A stretch of 64,000 nt of DNA, taken from positions 1 through 64,000 of the forward strand of contig JALOAD010000011.1 of assembly GCA_023228995.1 (NCBI GenBank). The letters run 5' to 3'. The notes beneath the pieces are model-generated. The model was not told where the DNA came from, ran no database searches, and saw only the letters and a program-made list of their open reading frames with translations. Each line of letters opens with the position of its first letter. Position 1 is the first letter of the stretch. Position numbers and translations under genes: made by a program. This document shows positions 33,132-41,884 of the stretch, in pieces. This DNA is from JALOAD01 sp023228995 [NCBI: Candidatus Muiribacterium halophilum] (GTDB lineage Bacteria > Muiribacteriota > Muiribacteriia > Muiribacteriales).

Positions 33132-33668
33132 TTAATACAATATTTTTTTGAGAATAAAACTAATATTATTGATAGAATTCAATATTTCATTTAAAAAATG
33201 ACGATCTATGTTTTTTTCATTTGAACAATTTGTAATGCTTTCATATATTCTATAAAGAAATATATCTTTTTTACCAAAATTTTCTCTAGCAATATTAGGA
33301 TGCTCAATAATATGAAATATACAAGTTTCAAATATCTCAAATATCTCAATAAGATTTTTAAAAAAATCTTTATAAAAATTTTTATTGCTATCTTTAAAAT
33401 CGCAAAAATAAAATGTAAAAAATGAATTTGACAAATTTATATAAAGTAATGAAATATCACATATATTTTGAATTTTAGAAACGCTCAAATCCTCAATTAT
33501 AATAGAATGGATTTCACCTGAAGTCTTAAATAAATTATTAAATTGTTCATTGCTTCTTTCATTTTTTAATATATCTTTTTCAATAAGTCCTAGTAATTTG
33601 TTTGTCTTTTTTTGCTGTGAATGAAATTTTTGTAACATTTTTTTGTCTAAGTTTTTTTTAAATAACAT
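33132..33668 (-). CDS. helical protein of unknown function
   Basis: This is a 178-aa soluble-looking, helix-rich protein. It is basic at the N-terminus (KKMLQKFHSQQKKTNKLL) and has a long central segment rich in Phe and Ile. It ends in a helix (ILNSINNISFILKKILY). The general pattern, including a paired helical bundle and conserved-looking Glu/His residues (GEIHSIIIED, IFHIIEHPN), is somewhat like PhoU/DUF47 bundles. I cannot assert that family. It is 11 bases upstream of the pyruvyl transferase-like gene and 20 downstream of the membrane gene. Confidence 0.55.
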   Translation of the reverse strand: MLFKKNLDKKMLQKFHSQQKKTNKLLGLIEKDILKNERSNEQFNNLFKTSGEIHSIIIEDLSVSKIQNICDISLLYINLSNSFFTFYFCDFKDSNKNFYKDFFKNLIEIFEIFETCIFHIIEHPNIARENFGKKDIFLYRIYESITNCSNEKNIDRHFLNEILNSINNISFILKKILY

Positions 33669-33688
33669 ATTATGACTACTTCTCCATT

Positions 33689-34117
33689 TTATCCAAATAA
33701 TTTTTTATCAATACTATCTCTTATAAAAGCAAAATTTTTTATAACACTTTCAGCTTCCTGATTCATCATAAGTCTTTTGAGTTCAGCTCTTACACATTCA
33801 TCATAAGTCTTTTTAAATATAAGAATATTGTAAAAAGGTAAAATTTTATATTTACTTGCTAATTTTTTAATATACTTTTTTTCCTCTAATTCCAGATTTT
33901 TATAAAAGAAAATAAAACTAATAAGTCTTTTATCTAATATCATTTTTTTTATACTAGGCCACATAAAATATATAGTAAAAAACAAAATTACAGATATAAA
34001 CAAAAACATATAAAAAGCATCTCCAATAGAACTACTGGAATTTATATATTTTCTAACTCCTGCTTCCTGAAAAAAATAATCGGAGAATGCATTTAAAATA
34101 TCACTTATATTAGCCAT
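33689..34117 (-). CDS. membrane protein with helical cytoplasmic domain
   Basis: The ATG at 34117 has a GGAGATAATT ribosome site, which sets the length at 142 aa. One membrane span (FYMFLFISVILFFTIYFMW, about 35-53) is followed by a helical domain. It reads SFIFFYKNLELEEKKYIKKL, ASKYKILPFYNILIF, KKTYDECVRAELK. That pattern (L..EE...I..LA.KY...P...L......F) resembles the segment preceding PilZ domains in membrane-anchored c-di-GMP proteins, but no PilZ domain follows. The role is unknown. It is the first gene of the three-gene unit with the pyruvyl transferase-like protein. Confidence 0.55.
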   Translation of the reverse strand: MANISDILNAFSDYFFQEAGVRKYINSSSSIGDAFYMFLFISVILFFTIYFMWPSIKKMILDKRLISFIFFYKNLELEEKKYIKKLASKYKILPFYNILIFKKTYDECVRAELKRLMMNQEAESVIKNFAFIRDSIDKKLFG

Positions 34118-34810
34118 AATTATCTCCAATACAATTTTTTTAAATAAAATTGAATACTGTTTATTAATACATAATCAATAAATTACAATTATAATTTATA
34201 TCATCGTCACTTTTAAATCAAATTTTAAAAAAAACAGTATTAAAAAATGTTATAGAGTTGAGGGTTATTAAGTTAAAAAACTATTATAAAATTTATTTAT
34301 GAATAAAAACACAAAACAATATAGTTTTTTTATATATATTACATACTTTTAGATATTATCATCCAATTTTTTGAATCTATATGTAAAATCTAATTCAAAA
34401 AAAAATCAAAAACAGAACCCGGCTCAGAATCATACCGGGATGAAAGATTTTTAAATAAAATTTACTTCAATCTCGCTTTCCTTTATCTTTGTAAATCAGT
34501 GGTAAATTTTCAATTAAATTAAATCATCATGGAGTTTCTATAAACAAAAGCAAAAAAAAAATCTGCTCGGTAACTTGAGTGAACGTTGCGAAGCATATAA
34601 TACACGGATGTATTATAAGTGAAGGAAGATAAATCTGTTTTTGAAGCTTTTTACTAAAAAGAAAATTGACATTATATTGATTTTTGTTTATTTAATCAGA
34701 GGGCTCAATTGAGTCCTCTAAATAAATACATAATCATGTTATATATATAAAATTTGACTCCTGTTTTAAATTAATGTTATATTTTATCATATTCTTTCTG
34801 GAGAAATTCA
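34118..34810. repeat. 693-base intergenic hub of dispersed repeats
   Basis: No gene is supported here. In order I see octamer-like words (GTTGAGGGTTATTAAGTTAA near 34257) and a 41-base repeat (34364-34404) that recurs perfectly in inverted orientation at 60718-60758. A GC palindrome copy follows (CCCGG/CCGGG, 34417-34441), then the repeat shared with 20404-20458 (34509-34562) and an 8-bp stem TATAATAC/GTATTATA (34596-34617). Next is a 22-base palindrome AGAGG-G-CTCAATTGAG-T-CCTCT (34698-34719) that overlaps another short repeat shared with 3793-3813. A strong promoter for the next gene closes it. Confidence 0.65.
34754..34783 (+). promoter_or_regulatory. promoter of the HEAT-ileS operon
   Basis: TTGACT (34754-34759), 18 bases and TATATT (34778-34783), preceded by TGT as an extended -10 element. 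The HEAT gene begins 28 bases after the -10 box, with a CTGGAG ribosome site. Confidence 0.6.
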
Positions 34811-36853
34811 ATGGTTAATTATAATACTATTATAGAGCTTTTAAAGACAGAAAACGACGATTCACTTAATAAAGCCAAAGAAACACTTGAATCTGTCGGT
34901 TATTCCTCAGTATTTTTCAAAACAATAAAAAATAATTTTAAAGATTTTTCACAATCAGGTAAATTACTAATATTCAACACTATTAAATCATGGAAAACTG
35001 GTGAAACTGCAAATTTTATAATAGAACTTTATAAAGAAAGTAATGATTTTCATGAAAAAATGAAATTAATAATAATTCTTGATAGCATACCTCTTAAAAC
35101 ATGCCTTACAACACTTATAGATATAATTCATAATGAAAAAAGTTATGAATTAAAAATACATTTTCTTAATATACTTGGAAATTCCAAATTAATAGAAACT
35201 TATGAAACAATTATAGCATTTTTATCAAGCGATGATATCGAATTAAGAGCAGCAGCTCTTAAAAACGCAATAAATGTTGATTATAGAAAAACTTTTACAA
35301 TAATGATAAATATATTTGACTCAAAAAATAGCAAAAAAATAAATGATATTCTTTCAATACTTACATTTATCAATTCAAAAGAATTAAGATTTGAAATATC
35401 TGATTTCTTGGTTGTACAAGCAGCAAAATTTAAAAAAGAACCTGATTTATTCATAAAATTTGTAAAAACGCTTTTTAATTTTAATAATTTCAAAGTTTTA
35501 AAAATCGTAAAAGATATGATTAAAAGAAATCTTATGATAAATAAAATAAAACTAATAATTACTGATTTAAAAAAATACGATTATTCTGAAGAAATTGAAA
35601 ATTTTTATTTCTTTTTATTAACAGAACCTCAAAAAGACCTTTTAAACATATACCCTGAGATAATATTAAGTCATATATCAAAAAAAGAAATAGCAATAAA
35701 ATACTTAGAATTCATAAATTCAGACGAACCTCTTATTAGAAACATTGTAACAAAACTAATAATATCTTTTTCACTATTAAATCGAGAACTTGATTCAATA
35801 CTTATAGAAAATTTAAAAAAAGAAATAAATCCAGATTATTTTGCAGATTGTTTTATAAGTTTATGCATAACAAAAACAAATAACAATGATAAAATAGTTA
35901 ATCTTAATAATTATTTCAAAAGACTACCTGAAAATTTAAAACTAAAAATAATTATAAACTTTAGAAAACTACCTGCAAATAAATTTGCATCCGATATATT
36001 ATATTTTATTTATACAAACGAAAAAGATTCTGAAAAAGTAAGAGCTACAATAGCAAGTATATTAGGAATAACTGGAACTGAAGATTGTATATCAATATTC
36101 AAGGAACTTCTCAAAGATGAGAATTCAAGAGTAAGAGCAAATGCTGTTGAATCAATTGAAATGACTATAAAAAACAGTGATATTGTAATTAATGCTGTTT
36201 TTCCACTTCTTCAGGATTTTAACAATAGAGTAAAAGCTAATGTTGCAATAACTCTCTGGCATCATGGCGGACTTAGAATGCTTGCTTTGCTTCATAAAAT
36301 GCTTGAAACTCATGAAGATAAATGGCATAGAGCTTCAGCAGCTTATGCATTATCTATAATTAAAAATAATTCAAGTATTACAACACTTCTTGGCATTTTA
36401 AAAAAAGACGAAGATTCTGCTGTAAAAATGAACTGTATAAGAGCACTTGGGGAAATCGGTGATCACGGTACACTTGATACAATAATAAGTTTTTTTGAAC
36501 TTTCAGATGATAGAATAAAAGAAAAAGTTATTGAAGCATGCGGCAATTTTTTAAATAATGATAAAGCAGTTGAATTTTTGTTTTCAAATTTAAAACAATC
36601 TCAATGGAAAAATTTAATAAAAGATACATTGAAAAAAAGTAAAAAAATCAACAATAAAATATTAAAAAGATATTTTTTAATAGCTTTGAACAAAAAGACA
36701 GATATAGAAATTATATTTGAAATAACAGCCTGTGTAGCTGGATATTCTTTTGTTGACTTTTTAAAAGAACAGCGTACAATACACCATGAATTTGAAACTT
36801 TTTTTAATAATACTATAGATAAAATTAAACATCGTATACAAGAGGAGAAATAG
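34811..36853 (+). CDS. HEAT-repeat protein upstream of ileS
   Basis: This is a 680-aa alpha-solenoid. The N-terminal half is divergent (LIFNTIKSWKTGETANFIIE, then DIELRAAALKNAINVD near residue 142). From about residue 400 the HEAT units are sharp: DSEKVRATIASILGITG, DENSRVRANAVESIEMT, DFNNRVKANVAITLWHHGG, EDKWHRASAAYALSIIK and DEDSAVKMNCIRALGEIGD. The RVRAN...DFNNR.KAN...DKW order matches the protein at 30217. It lies 3 bases before ileS, so it is co-expressed with a translation enzyme. Whether that is functional or only convenient cannot be told. Confidence 0.8.
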   Translation: MVNYNTIIELLKTENDDSLNKAKETLESVGYSSVFFKTIKNNFKDFSQSGKLLIFNTIKSWKTGETANFIIELYKESNDFHEKMKLIIILDSIPLKTCLTTLIDIIHNEKSYELKIHFLNILGNSKLIETYETIIAFLSSDDIELRAAALKNAINVDYRKTFTIMINIFDSKNSKKINDILSILTFINSKELRFEISDFLVVQAAKFKKEPDLFIKFVKTLFNFNNFKVLKIVKDMIKRNLMINKIKLIITDLKKYDYSEEIENFYFFLLTEPQKDLLNIYPEIILSHISKKEIAIKYLEFINSDEPLIRNIVTKLIISFSLLNRELDSILIENLKKEINPDYFADCFISLCITKTNNNDKIVNLNNYFKRLPENLKLKIIINFRKLPANKFASDILYFIYTNEKDSEKVRATIASILGITGTEDCISIFKELLKDENSRVRANAVESIEMTIKNSDIVINAVFPLLQDFNNRVKANVAITLWHHGGLRMLALLHKMLETHEDKWHRASAAYALSIIKNNSSITTLLGILKKDEDSAVKMNCIRALGEIGDHGTLDTIISFFELSDDRIKEKVIEACGNFLNNDKAVEFLFSNLKQSQWKNLIKDTLKKSKKINNKILKRYFLIALNKKTDIEIIFEITACVAGYSFVDFLKEQRTIHHEFETFFNNTIDKIKHRIQEEK

Positions 36854-36856
36854 TTT

Positions 36857-39800
36857 ATGTTTAAATCAGTTAATACAAATCTTAATCTTTCAGAAAGTGA
36901 AAAACAAATATTAGAATTTTGGGCAAAAAATGATATATTCAAAAAAACTCTTAAAAATTCTGAAGGAAAACAAAAATTTGTTTTTTATGAAGGTCCTCCA
37001 ACAGCAAACGGCAAACCTCATCCAGGACATGTTTTAGGAAGAGCAATAAAAGATCTTTTTAATCGATATAAAACAATGCAGGGATTTCATGTACCAAGAA
37101 AAGCAGGTTGGGATACTCATGGTCTTCCCGTTGAAATAGAAGTTGAAAAAAAATTAGGACTTGATGGTAAACAAGAAATTGAAAATTATGGTATAGAAAA
37201 ATTTATCACTCATTGTAAAGAATCTGTATTTACCTATAAAGAAGAATGGGAAAAAATGACAGAAAGACTTGGTTTTTGGGTTGATATGGATAATCCTTAT
37301 ATAACAATGGATAATAATTATATTGAATCTATATGGAGTGCACTTAAAAAAATATGGGAAAAAGATCTTCTCTACTTTGGACATAAAATAGTTCCTTATT
37401 GTCCAAGATGTGGTACTACTGTTTCATCTCATGAAGTAGCACAAGGTTATAAACAAGCAAAAGATCCTTCTGTTTTTATAAAATTTAAAATTAAAGATGA
37501 AGATTGTTATTTTCTTGTATGGACAACAACACCATGGACACTTATAAGCAATATCGCTCTTGCAATAAATGCAAAAGAAACTTATGTAAGAGTTAAAAAC
37601 AACAATGAAGAACTTATACTTGCAAAAGCAAGACTTGAAGTATTAGAAGGTGATTATGAAATAATTCAAGAATTTACAGGTAAAGCAATAATTGATAAAA
37701 AATATGAACAACTTTTTTCATATTGTCCATTAAATAAAGAAAAGAACGGTTTCGTTGTTGTAGAAGCTGATTATGTTTCAATGAGTGATGGTACTGGTAT
37801 TGTTCATATTGCACCAGCATTTGGTGAAGATGATTATCAAGTTGGTTTAAAAAATAATCTTGATGTTTTTCAACCAATTGATCTTGCAGGTAAATTCAAA
37901 GAAAATGTAATAGATTTTAAAGGAATGTTTGTAAAAGATGCAGACCCTGAAATAATTTATAATCTTAAAACAAGAAATCTTATGTATAAATCAGGTAAAA
38001 TAGAACATACTTACCCATTCTGCTGGAGATGTGATTCTCCACTTTTATACTTTGCAAGAGAATCTTGGTTTATAAAAATGTCAGAATTAAGAGATAGACT
38101 TTTAAAAAACAATCAAGATATAAACTGGTATCCTGAATATATAAAAGATGGAAGATTTGGTAATTTTCTTGAAAATGTCATTGATTGGGCAATTTCAAGA
38201 GAAAGATATTGGGGAACACCTTTAAATATATGGATATGTGAAAACAAAGAATGTAATCACAAAGAAAGCATAGGAAGTATAGCGGAATTAAAAGAAAAAG
38301 CTATTGACTGTCCAGATAATATTGAATTACATAAACCTTATGTTGATGAAGTATATTTAAAATGTGAAAAATGTGAATCAAAAATGAAAAGAGTATCTGA
38401 AGTCATAGATTGTTGGTTTGATTCAGGATGTATGCATACTGCACAATGGCATTATCCATTTGAAAACAAAGAAGAATTTGAATCATCTATACCGGCTGAT
38501 TTCATAAGTGAAGGAATTGATCAAACAAGAGGATGGTTTTATTCATTACTTGCAACTTCAACACTTTTATACGACAAAGCTCCGTTTAAAAACTGTCTTG
38601 TAACAGCTCATGTAATGGGAAAAGACGGTCTTAAAATGAGTAAATCTAAAGGCAATACTGTTGATACATGGGAAATTTTTGATAATCAAGGTTCAGATGC
38701 GGTAAGATGGTATTTTTATGTATCAAGTCCAGCTTGGGTACCAAAAGCTTTTTATCCAGAAGCAATTACAGAAACAATACAGAAATTTCTTGGAACATTA
38801 AAAAATGTATATTCATTCTTTGTACTTTATGCAAATATCGATGGATATACACCTAATAAATTCAAAAATCACAATAAAATCCCACTTATTGATAAATGGA
38901 TAATATCCTATTATAACGATACAGTAAAATATGTGACTGAATGTTTAGAAAATTATGATATGACAAAATCTTCAAGAAAAATTCAAACATTTGTTGATGA
39001 CTTATCAAACTGGTATTTAAGAAGATCAAGAAGAAGATTCTGGGCTTCTGATTTTAATGATGACAAAATATCAGCTTATAACACTTTATATAGCATACTA
39101 ACAGGTCTTTCAAAACTATGTGCACCATTTATACCATTTATGGCTGAAGAAATGTATCAAAACCTTGTAGTAAGTTTTAATACAGGAAAAGAATCAGTAC
39201 ATATGGAAAACTTTCCAGTAGCTAATAACTCTCTTATTGATAATGAACTGCACATAATAATGGAAGCTACAATGCAAATTGTATCTATGGGAAGAGCTGC
39301 AAGAAATGAAAGCAAGAAAAAAAACAGACAACCATTAAAAGAAATGATAATTGGTGGTTTAAGCAGTGAAATTCAAAAAAATCTTAATTTAACACTTGAA
39401 TTAATACTAGATGAACTTAATGTAAAAAATGTTAATTTCGCAAGTGATAATTCAGATTTTGTAAACTTTGAACTTAAACCTAATTTCAAAACTTTAGGTC
39501 CAAAATATGGAAAACTTGTAAATAAAATAAGAGTTTATCTTGATGAAATGCCACAAAAATCAAGAAATAAAATCGCTCAAGATTTACTAAAGCATGAAGA
39601 TGTTCAGATAAATGTAGATACTAATGAAATAAAACTTTGTTATGAAGATATTAATATAATTTCCCATGGAAAAGAAGATTTTTCTGTTATTTCAGAAAAC
39701 GAATTATTCGTTGCATTAAACACACATCTTGATGAAGAACTAACTTTTGAAGGTTATACAAGAGAACTTGTTAATAAAATTCAAAACATGCGAAAAGATG

Positions 39801-40000
39801 AAGGTTTTGAAGTAATGGATAGAATTGCTTTGTCAATATTATCTGATGATGCGATAAAAAATGCTTACAATAAATATGGAAATTATCTTACCAAAGAAAC
39901 ACTTTGTGACAATGTTAGTTTTGATAAAAAAGAAGGATATTCTTATAAAAATTGGGATATCAATGGAATAGAAGTAGAAATAGGAATTAAAAAAATATAA
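36857..40000 (+). CDS. ileS: isoleucyl-tRNA synthetase, type 2
   Basis: This class I synthetase charges tRNA(Ile). The 1047 aa include the HIGH-equivalent PHPGHVLGRAIKDL (about 54-67), the editing domain (TTPWTLISNIALA near residue 225, HIAPAFGEDDY), and the KMSKS loop LKMSKSKGNTVD (about 594-605). An anticodon-binding region and a C-terminal extension follow. WVDMDNPYITMDNNYIES, then CPRCGTTVSSHEVAQGYK, is the pattern of the type 2 (archaeal/eukaryal-like) IleRS. These enzymes are known to be naturally less sensitive to mupirocin. The ribosome site is AGAGGAG. It is the last gene of the HEAT-ileS unit. Confidence 0.95.
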   Translation: MFKSVNTNLNLSESEKQILEFWAKNDIFKKTLKNSEGKQKFVFYEGPPTANGKPHPGHVLGRAIKDLFNRYKTMQGFHVPRKAGWDTHGLPVEIEVEKKLGLDGKQEIENYGIEKFITHCKESVFTYKEEWEKMTERLGFWVDMDNPYITMDNNYIESIWSALKKIWEKDLLYFGHKIVPYCPRCGTTVSSHEVAQGYKQAKDPSVFIKFKIKDEDCYFLVWTTTPWTLISNIALAINAKETYVRVKNNNEELILAKARLEVLEGDYEIIQEFTGKAIIDKKYEQLFSYCPLNKEKNGFVVVEADYVSMSDGTGIVHIAPAFGEDDYQVGLKNNLDVFQPIDLAGKFKENVIDFKGMFVKDADPEIIYNLKTRNLMYKSGKIEHTYPFCWRCDSPLLYFARESWFIKMSELRDRLLKNNQDINWYPEYIKDGRFGNFLENVIDWAISRERYWGTPLNIWICENKECNHKESIGSIAELKEKAIDCPDNIELHKPYVDEVYLKCEKCESKMKRVSEVIDCWFDSGCMHTAQWHYPFENKEEFESSIPADFISEGIDQTRGWFYSLLATSTLLYDKAPFKNCLVTAHVMGKDGLKMSKSKGNTVDTWEIFDNQGSDAVRWYFYVSSPAWVPKAFYPEAITETIQKFLGTLKNVYSFFVLYANIDGYTPNKFKNHNKIPLIDKWIISYYNDTVKYVTECLENYDMTKSSRKIQTFVDDLSNWYLRRSRRRFWASDFNDDKISAYNTLYSILTGLSKLCAPFIPFMAEEMYQNLVVSFNTGKESVHMENFPVANNSLIDNELHIIMEATMQIVSMGRAARNESKKKNRQPLKEMIIGGLSSEIQKNLNLTLELILDELNVKNVNFASDNSDFVNFELKPNFKTLGPKYGKLVNKIRVYLDEMPQKSRNKIAQDLLKHEDVQINVDTNEIKLCYEDINIISHGKEDFSVISENELFVALNTHLDEELTFEGYTRELVNKIQNMRKDEGFEVMDRIALSILSDDAIKNAYNKYGNYLTKETLCDNVSFDKKEGYSYKNWDINGIEVEIGIKKI

Positions 40001-40024
40001 AATTAAAGATAGAAACAGAGCTAG

Positions 40025-40050
40025 ATCCCGGCTCAGAATCATACCGGGAT
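40025..40050 (+). repeat. GC palindrome copy after ileS
   Basis: ATCCCGG and CCGGGAT are separated by 12 bases, 25 bases after the ileS stop. The U-run found at the 20.4 kb copy is absent on this strand, so termination here is uncertain. Confidence 0.65.
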
Positions 40051-40063
40051 GACAACAATAAAG

Positions 40064-40142
40064 AAAGTTAGATAGTTTAAGGGGTTGTGGGTTAAAAACT
40101 TCACTAAAAAAGCAATAGCTTTTTTTCGCTATTATCTTCCAC
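40064..40142. other. leader of the octamer array with AATAGC stem
   Basis: GTTTAAGGGGTTGTGGGTTAAAA (40075-40097, shown here only to mark the site) is followed by a stem AATAGC/GCTATT around a T-run (40114-40132). The same pair of elements, octamer-like GGTTAAA words and an AATAGC/GCTATT stem, occurs at 56583-56638. Confidence 0.5.
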
Positions 40143-40622
40143 CCTTTAACCCTTTAACCCTTTCACCCTTTCACCATTTCACCAATTCACCATTTCACCA
40201 TTTCACCATTTCACCATTTCACCCTTTCACCCTTTAACTCTTTAACCCTTTCACCCTTTCACCATTTCACCATTTCACCATTTCACCCTTTCACCCTTTC
40301 ACCCTTTCACCATTTCACCCTTTAACTCTTTAACTCTTTAACCCTTTCACCATTTCACCATTTCACCATTTAACCCTTTAACCCTTTCACCATTTCACCA
40401 TTTCACCCTTTCACCATTTCACCATTTCACCATTTCACCATTTCACCATTTAACCCTTTCACCATTTCACCATTTCACCATTTCACCCTTTCACCATTTC
40501 ACCCTTTCACCATTTCACCATTTCACCATTTCACCATTTCACCATTTCACCCTTTCACCATTTCACCATTTCACCATTTCACCATTTCACCATTTCACCA
40601 TTTCACCATTTCACCCTTTAAC
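40143..40622. repeat. tandem array of 60 octamers in perfect register
   Basis: Counting by hand, 480 bases split into exactly 60 units of 8 with no insertion or deletion. CATTTCAC occurs 33 times, CCTTTCAC 15, CCTTTAAC 6, TCTTTAAC 3, CATTTAAC 2 and CAATTCAC once. Variation is confined to positions 1, 2, 3 and 6. The unit is purine-free apart from A, so one strand is pyrimidine-rich. It cannot code on the minus strand because each GTGAAATG repeat brings TGA, and no start codon is present on the plus strand. It separates ileS (+) from the HAD gene (-), which are convergent. Confidence 0.95.
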
Positions 40623-40707
40623 CCTTTCTACTTCACAACTTTACTTGTCACGGCTTTTATAATTCAACATTCGAAATTCGACATTTCTCTTACCGCACTT
40701 ATACGCT
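40623..40707. other. array-end flank, no gene seen
   Basis: The stretch begins with one degenerate unit (CCTTTCTA) and CTTCACAACTTTAC. The next bases hold an ATTCGAAATTCGAC palindrome-like word. No gene, promoter or terminator can be supported. Confidence 0.4.
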
Positions 40708-41391
40708 TCATATACTGCTTTTATTGATAAATGTGATTATTTCAGAAGTATTTTCAAGTGTGTCGCATAAAAGATCTGGTTTATGTTCAGCAAGTTCTTC
40801 CATACTATAAGGACCAGTTGCAACAGCAATAGTCTTAGCATTAATGCTTTTACCACACTCAATATCCATAGGAGTATCTCCAATTATTATAATATCTTCA
40901 TTAGAAAAACTCTCATCACCATAAAGATGTTTTAATCTTTTTAAAGCATCAATTGCTAAATCATTTCTATTACAATGATTATCTCCATAAGCACCAAAAG
41001 GAAAATACTTGAATAATTCAAAATACTCTAGTTTTAATCTTGCACCATCATACATGTTTCCAGTTAATAATCCAGGAACATAATAATCTTTTTGTTTTAT
41101 AAAATTAATTATCTCCATTACACCTGGCATAATAAAACTATTTATAATTTTCATATTATTTTCAAGGTTTTTTATATAATTTGTAATAATAAAGTTTTTT
41201 TGGCTATTATCAACTTTAAAAGCTTCCATAATAATCTTGATAATTCCTGCATCTGTCTTTCCTGCCATACATAAATTGATTTTTGAACAATCCTGACCAG
41301 TAACTTCCAAAAAAGCATCAAAAAGTGCTTTTTGACCCGATTTTTTAACATCAACTATTGTCCCATCAATATCAAAAAGTAATATTTTCAT
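40708..41391 (-). CDS. HAD-superfamily phosphatase, phosphoglycolate-phosphatase-like
   Basis: The ATG at 41391 gives 227 aa beginning KILLFDIDGTIVDVKKSG, HAD motif I with its nucleophile Asp at residue 8. A helical cap domain follows (about 18-85). Motif II is in VPGLLTGNMYDGARLKLE, and motifs III/IV are in EDIIIIGDTPMDIECGKSIN followed by AKTIAVATGPY. This is the Gph/PGP-like C1-cap group, which removes phosphate from small metabolites. The exact substrate is not determined by sequence. It overlaps the GNAT gene upstream by 20 bases and is the last of a three-gene operon. Confidence 0.88.
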   Translation of the reverse strand: MKILLFDIDGTIVDVKKSGQKALFDAFLEVTGQDCSKINLCMAGKTDAGIIKIIMEAFKVDNSQKNFIITNYIKNLENNMKIINSFIMPGVMEIINFIKQKDYYVPGLLTGNMYDGARLKLEYFELFKYFPFGAYGDNHCNRNDLAIDALKRLKHLYGDESFSNEDIIIIGDTPMDIECGKSINAKTIAVATGPYSMEELAEHKPDLLCDTLENTSEIITFINKSSI

Positions 41392-41884
41392 AAAAATCAT
41401 TCCTTGTTAAAACAACATAGTTTCTGTCAACACCTTCACCATAAATTGATTTAAAAAAATCAGTTTGTTTTGCTCCATAATTTTTAAAAAATTCATTATT
41501 AAAATTATTTTCAGGATCAACTGTATATCTTATTTTATTTATCTTAGGAAATTTTTCAAATATAATATTAACACTTGACTCAAAAAAATATTTACCTAAA
41601 CCCTTTCCTCTATGCTTTTTTAATAAAGCAAGAGTAAAGTAAAAAACACAATCTTCTTCAAATTCTTTTATAAATATTGAAACACCACTAATCTCATTGT
41701 TTACTTTAAGCACAATAACTTTTGAAGATAAAATAAAAGGAGCCAACACCCATTCGTGTATGGCCCCGATTCCAAAACTTTCTTTTTCTATATTTATAAT
41801 CTTATTTAAAATATCAGTATCTGGTCTATTTACAATTTCAACTTCAATTTTTACTTTATTCTTTATCTTCTTCCGCATCATCAT
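41372..41884 (-). CDS. GNAT-family N-acetyltransferase
   Basis: The acetyl-CoA site is clear in TLALLKKHRGKGLGKYFFES (about residues 86-105), preceded by the GVSIFIKEF strand. The C-terminus has the FFKNYGAKQTDFFKSIYG pattern of the last strands. At 170 aa it is of normal size. The start is uncertain among three tandem ATG codons inside the previous gene's acidic tail (GGATGATGATG). It overlaps both neighbours, so translation is coupled. The substrate is unknown. Confidence 0.78.
   Translation of the reverse strand: MMMRKKIKNKVKIEVEIVNRPDTDILNKIINIEKESFGIGAIHEWVLAPFILSSKVIVLKVNNEISGVSIFIKEFEEDCVFYFTLALLKKHRGKGLGKYFFESSVNIIFEKFPKINKIRYTVDPENNFNNEFFKNYGAKQTDFFKSIYGEGVDRNYVVLTRNDFYENITF

Noticed and set aside
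34130-34810. T-box leader for the ileS operon
   Set aside because: The promoter lies at 34754-34783, so no room exists for a T-box, and the conserved GGGTGGNACC terminator-side element is not present.
37154-37384. Reverse-strand open frames inside ileS, ftsH and the TPR genes
   Set aside because: They are shadows of strongly conserved coding sequence on the other strand.
40143-40622. CRISPR array
   Set aside because: The units are contiguous octamers without spacers and no cas genes are present.
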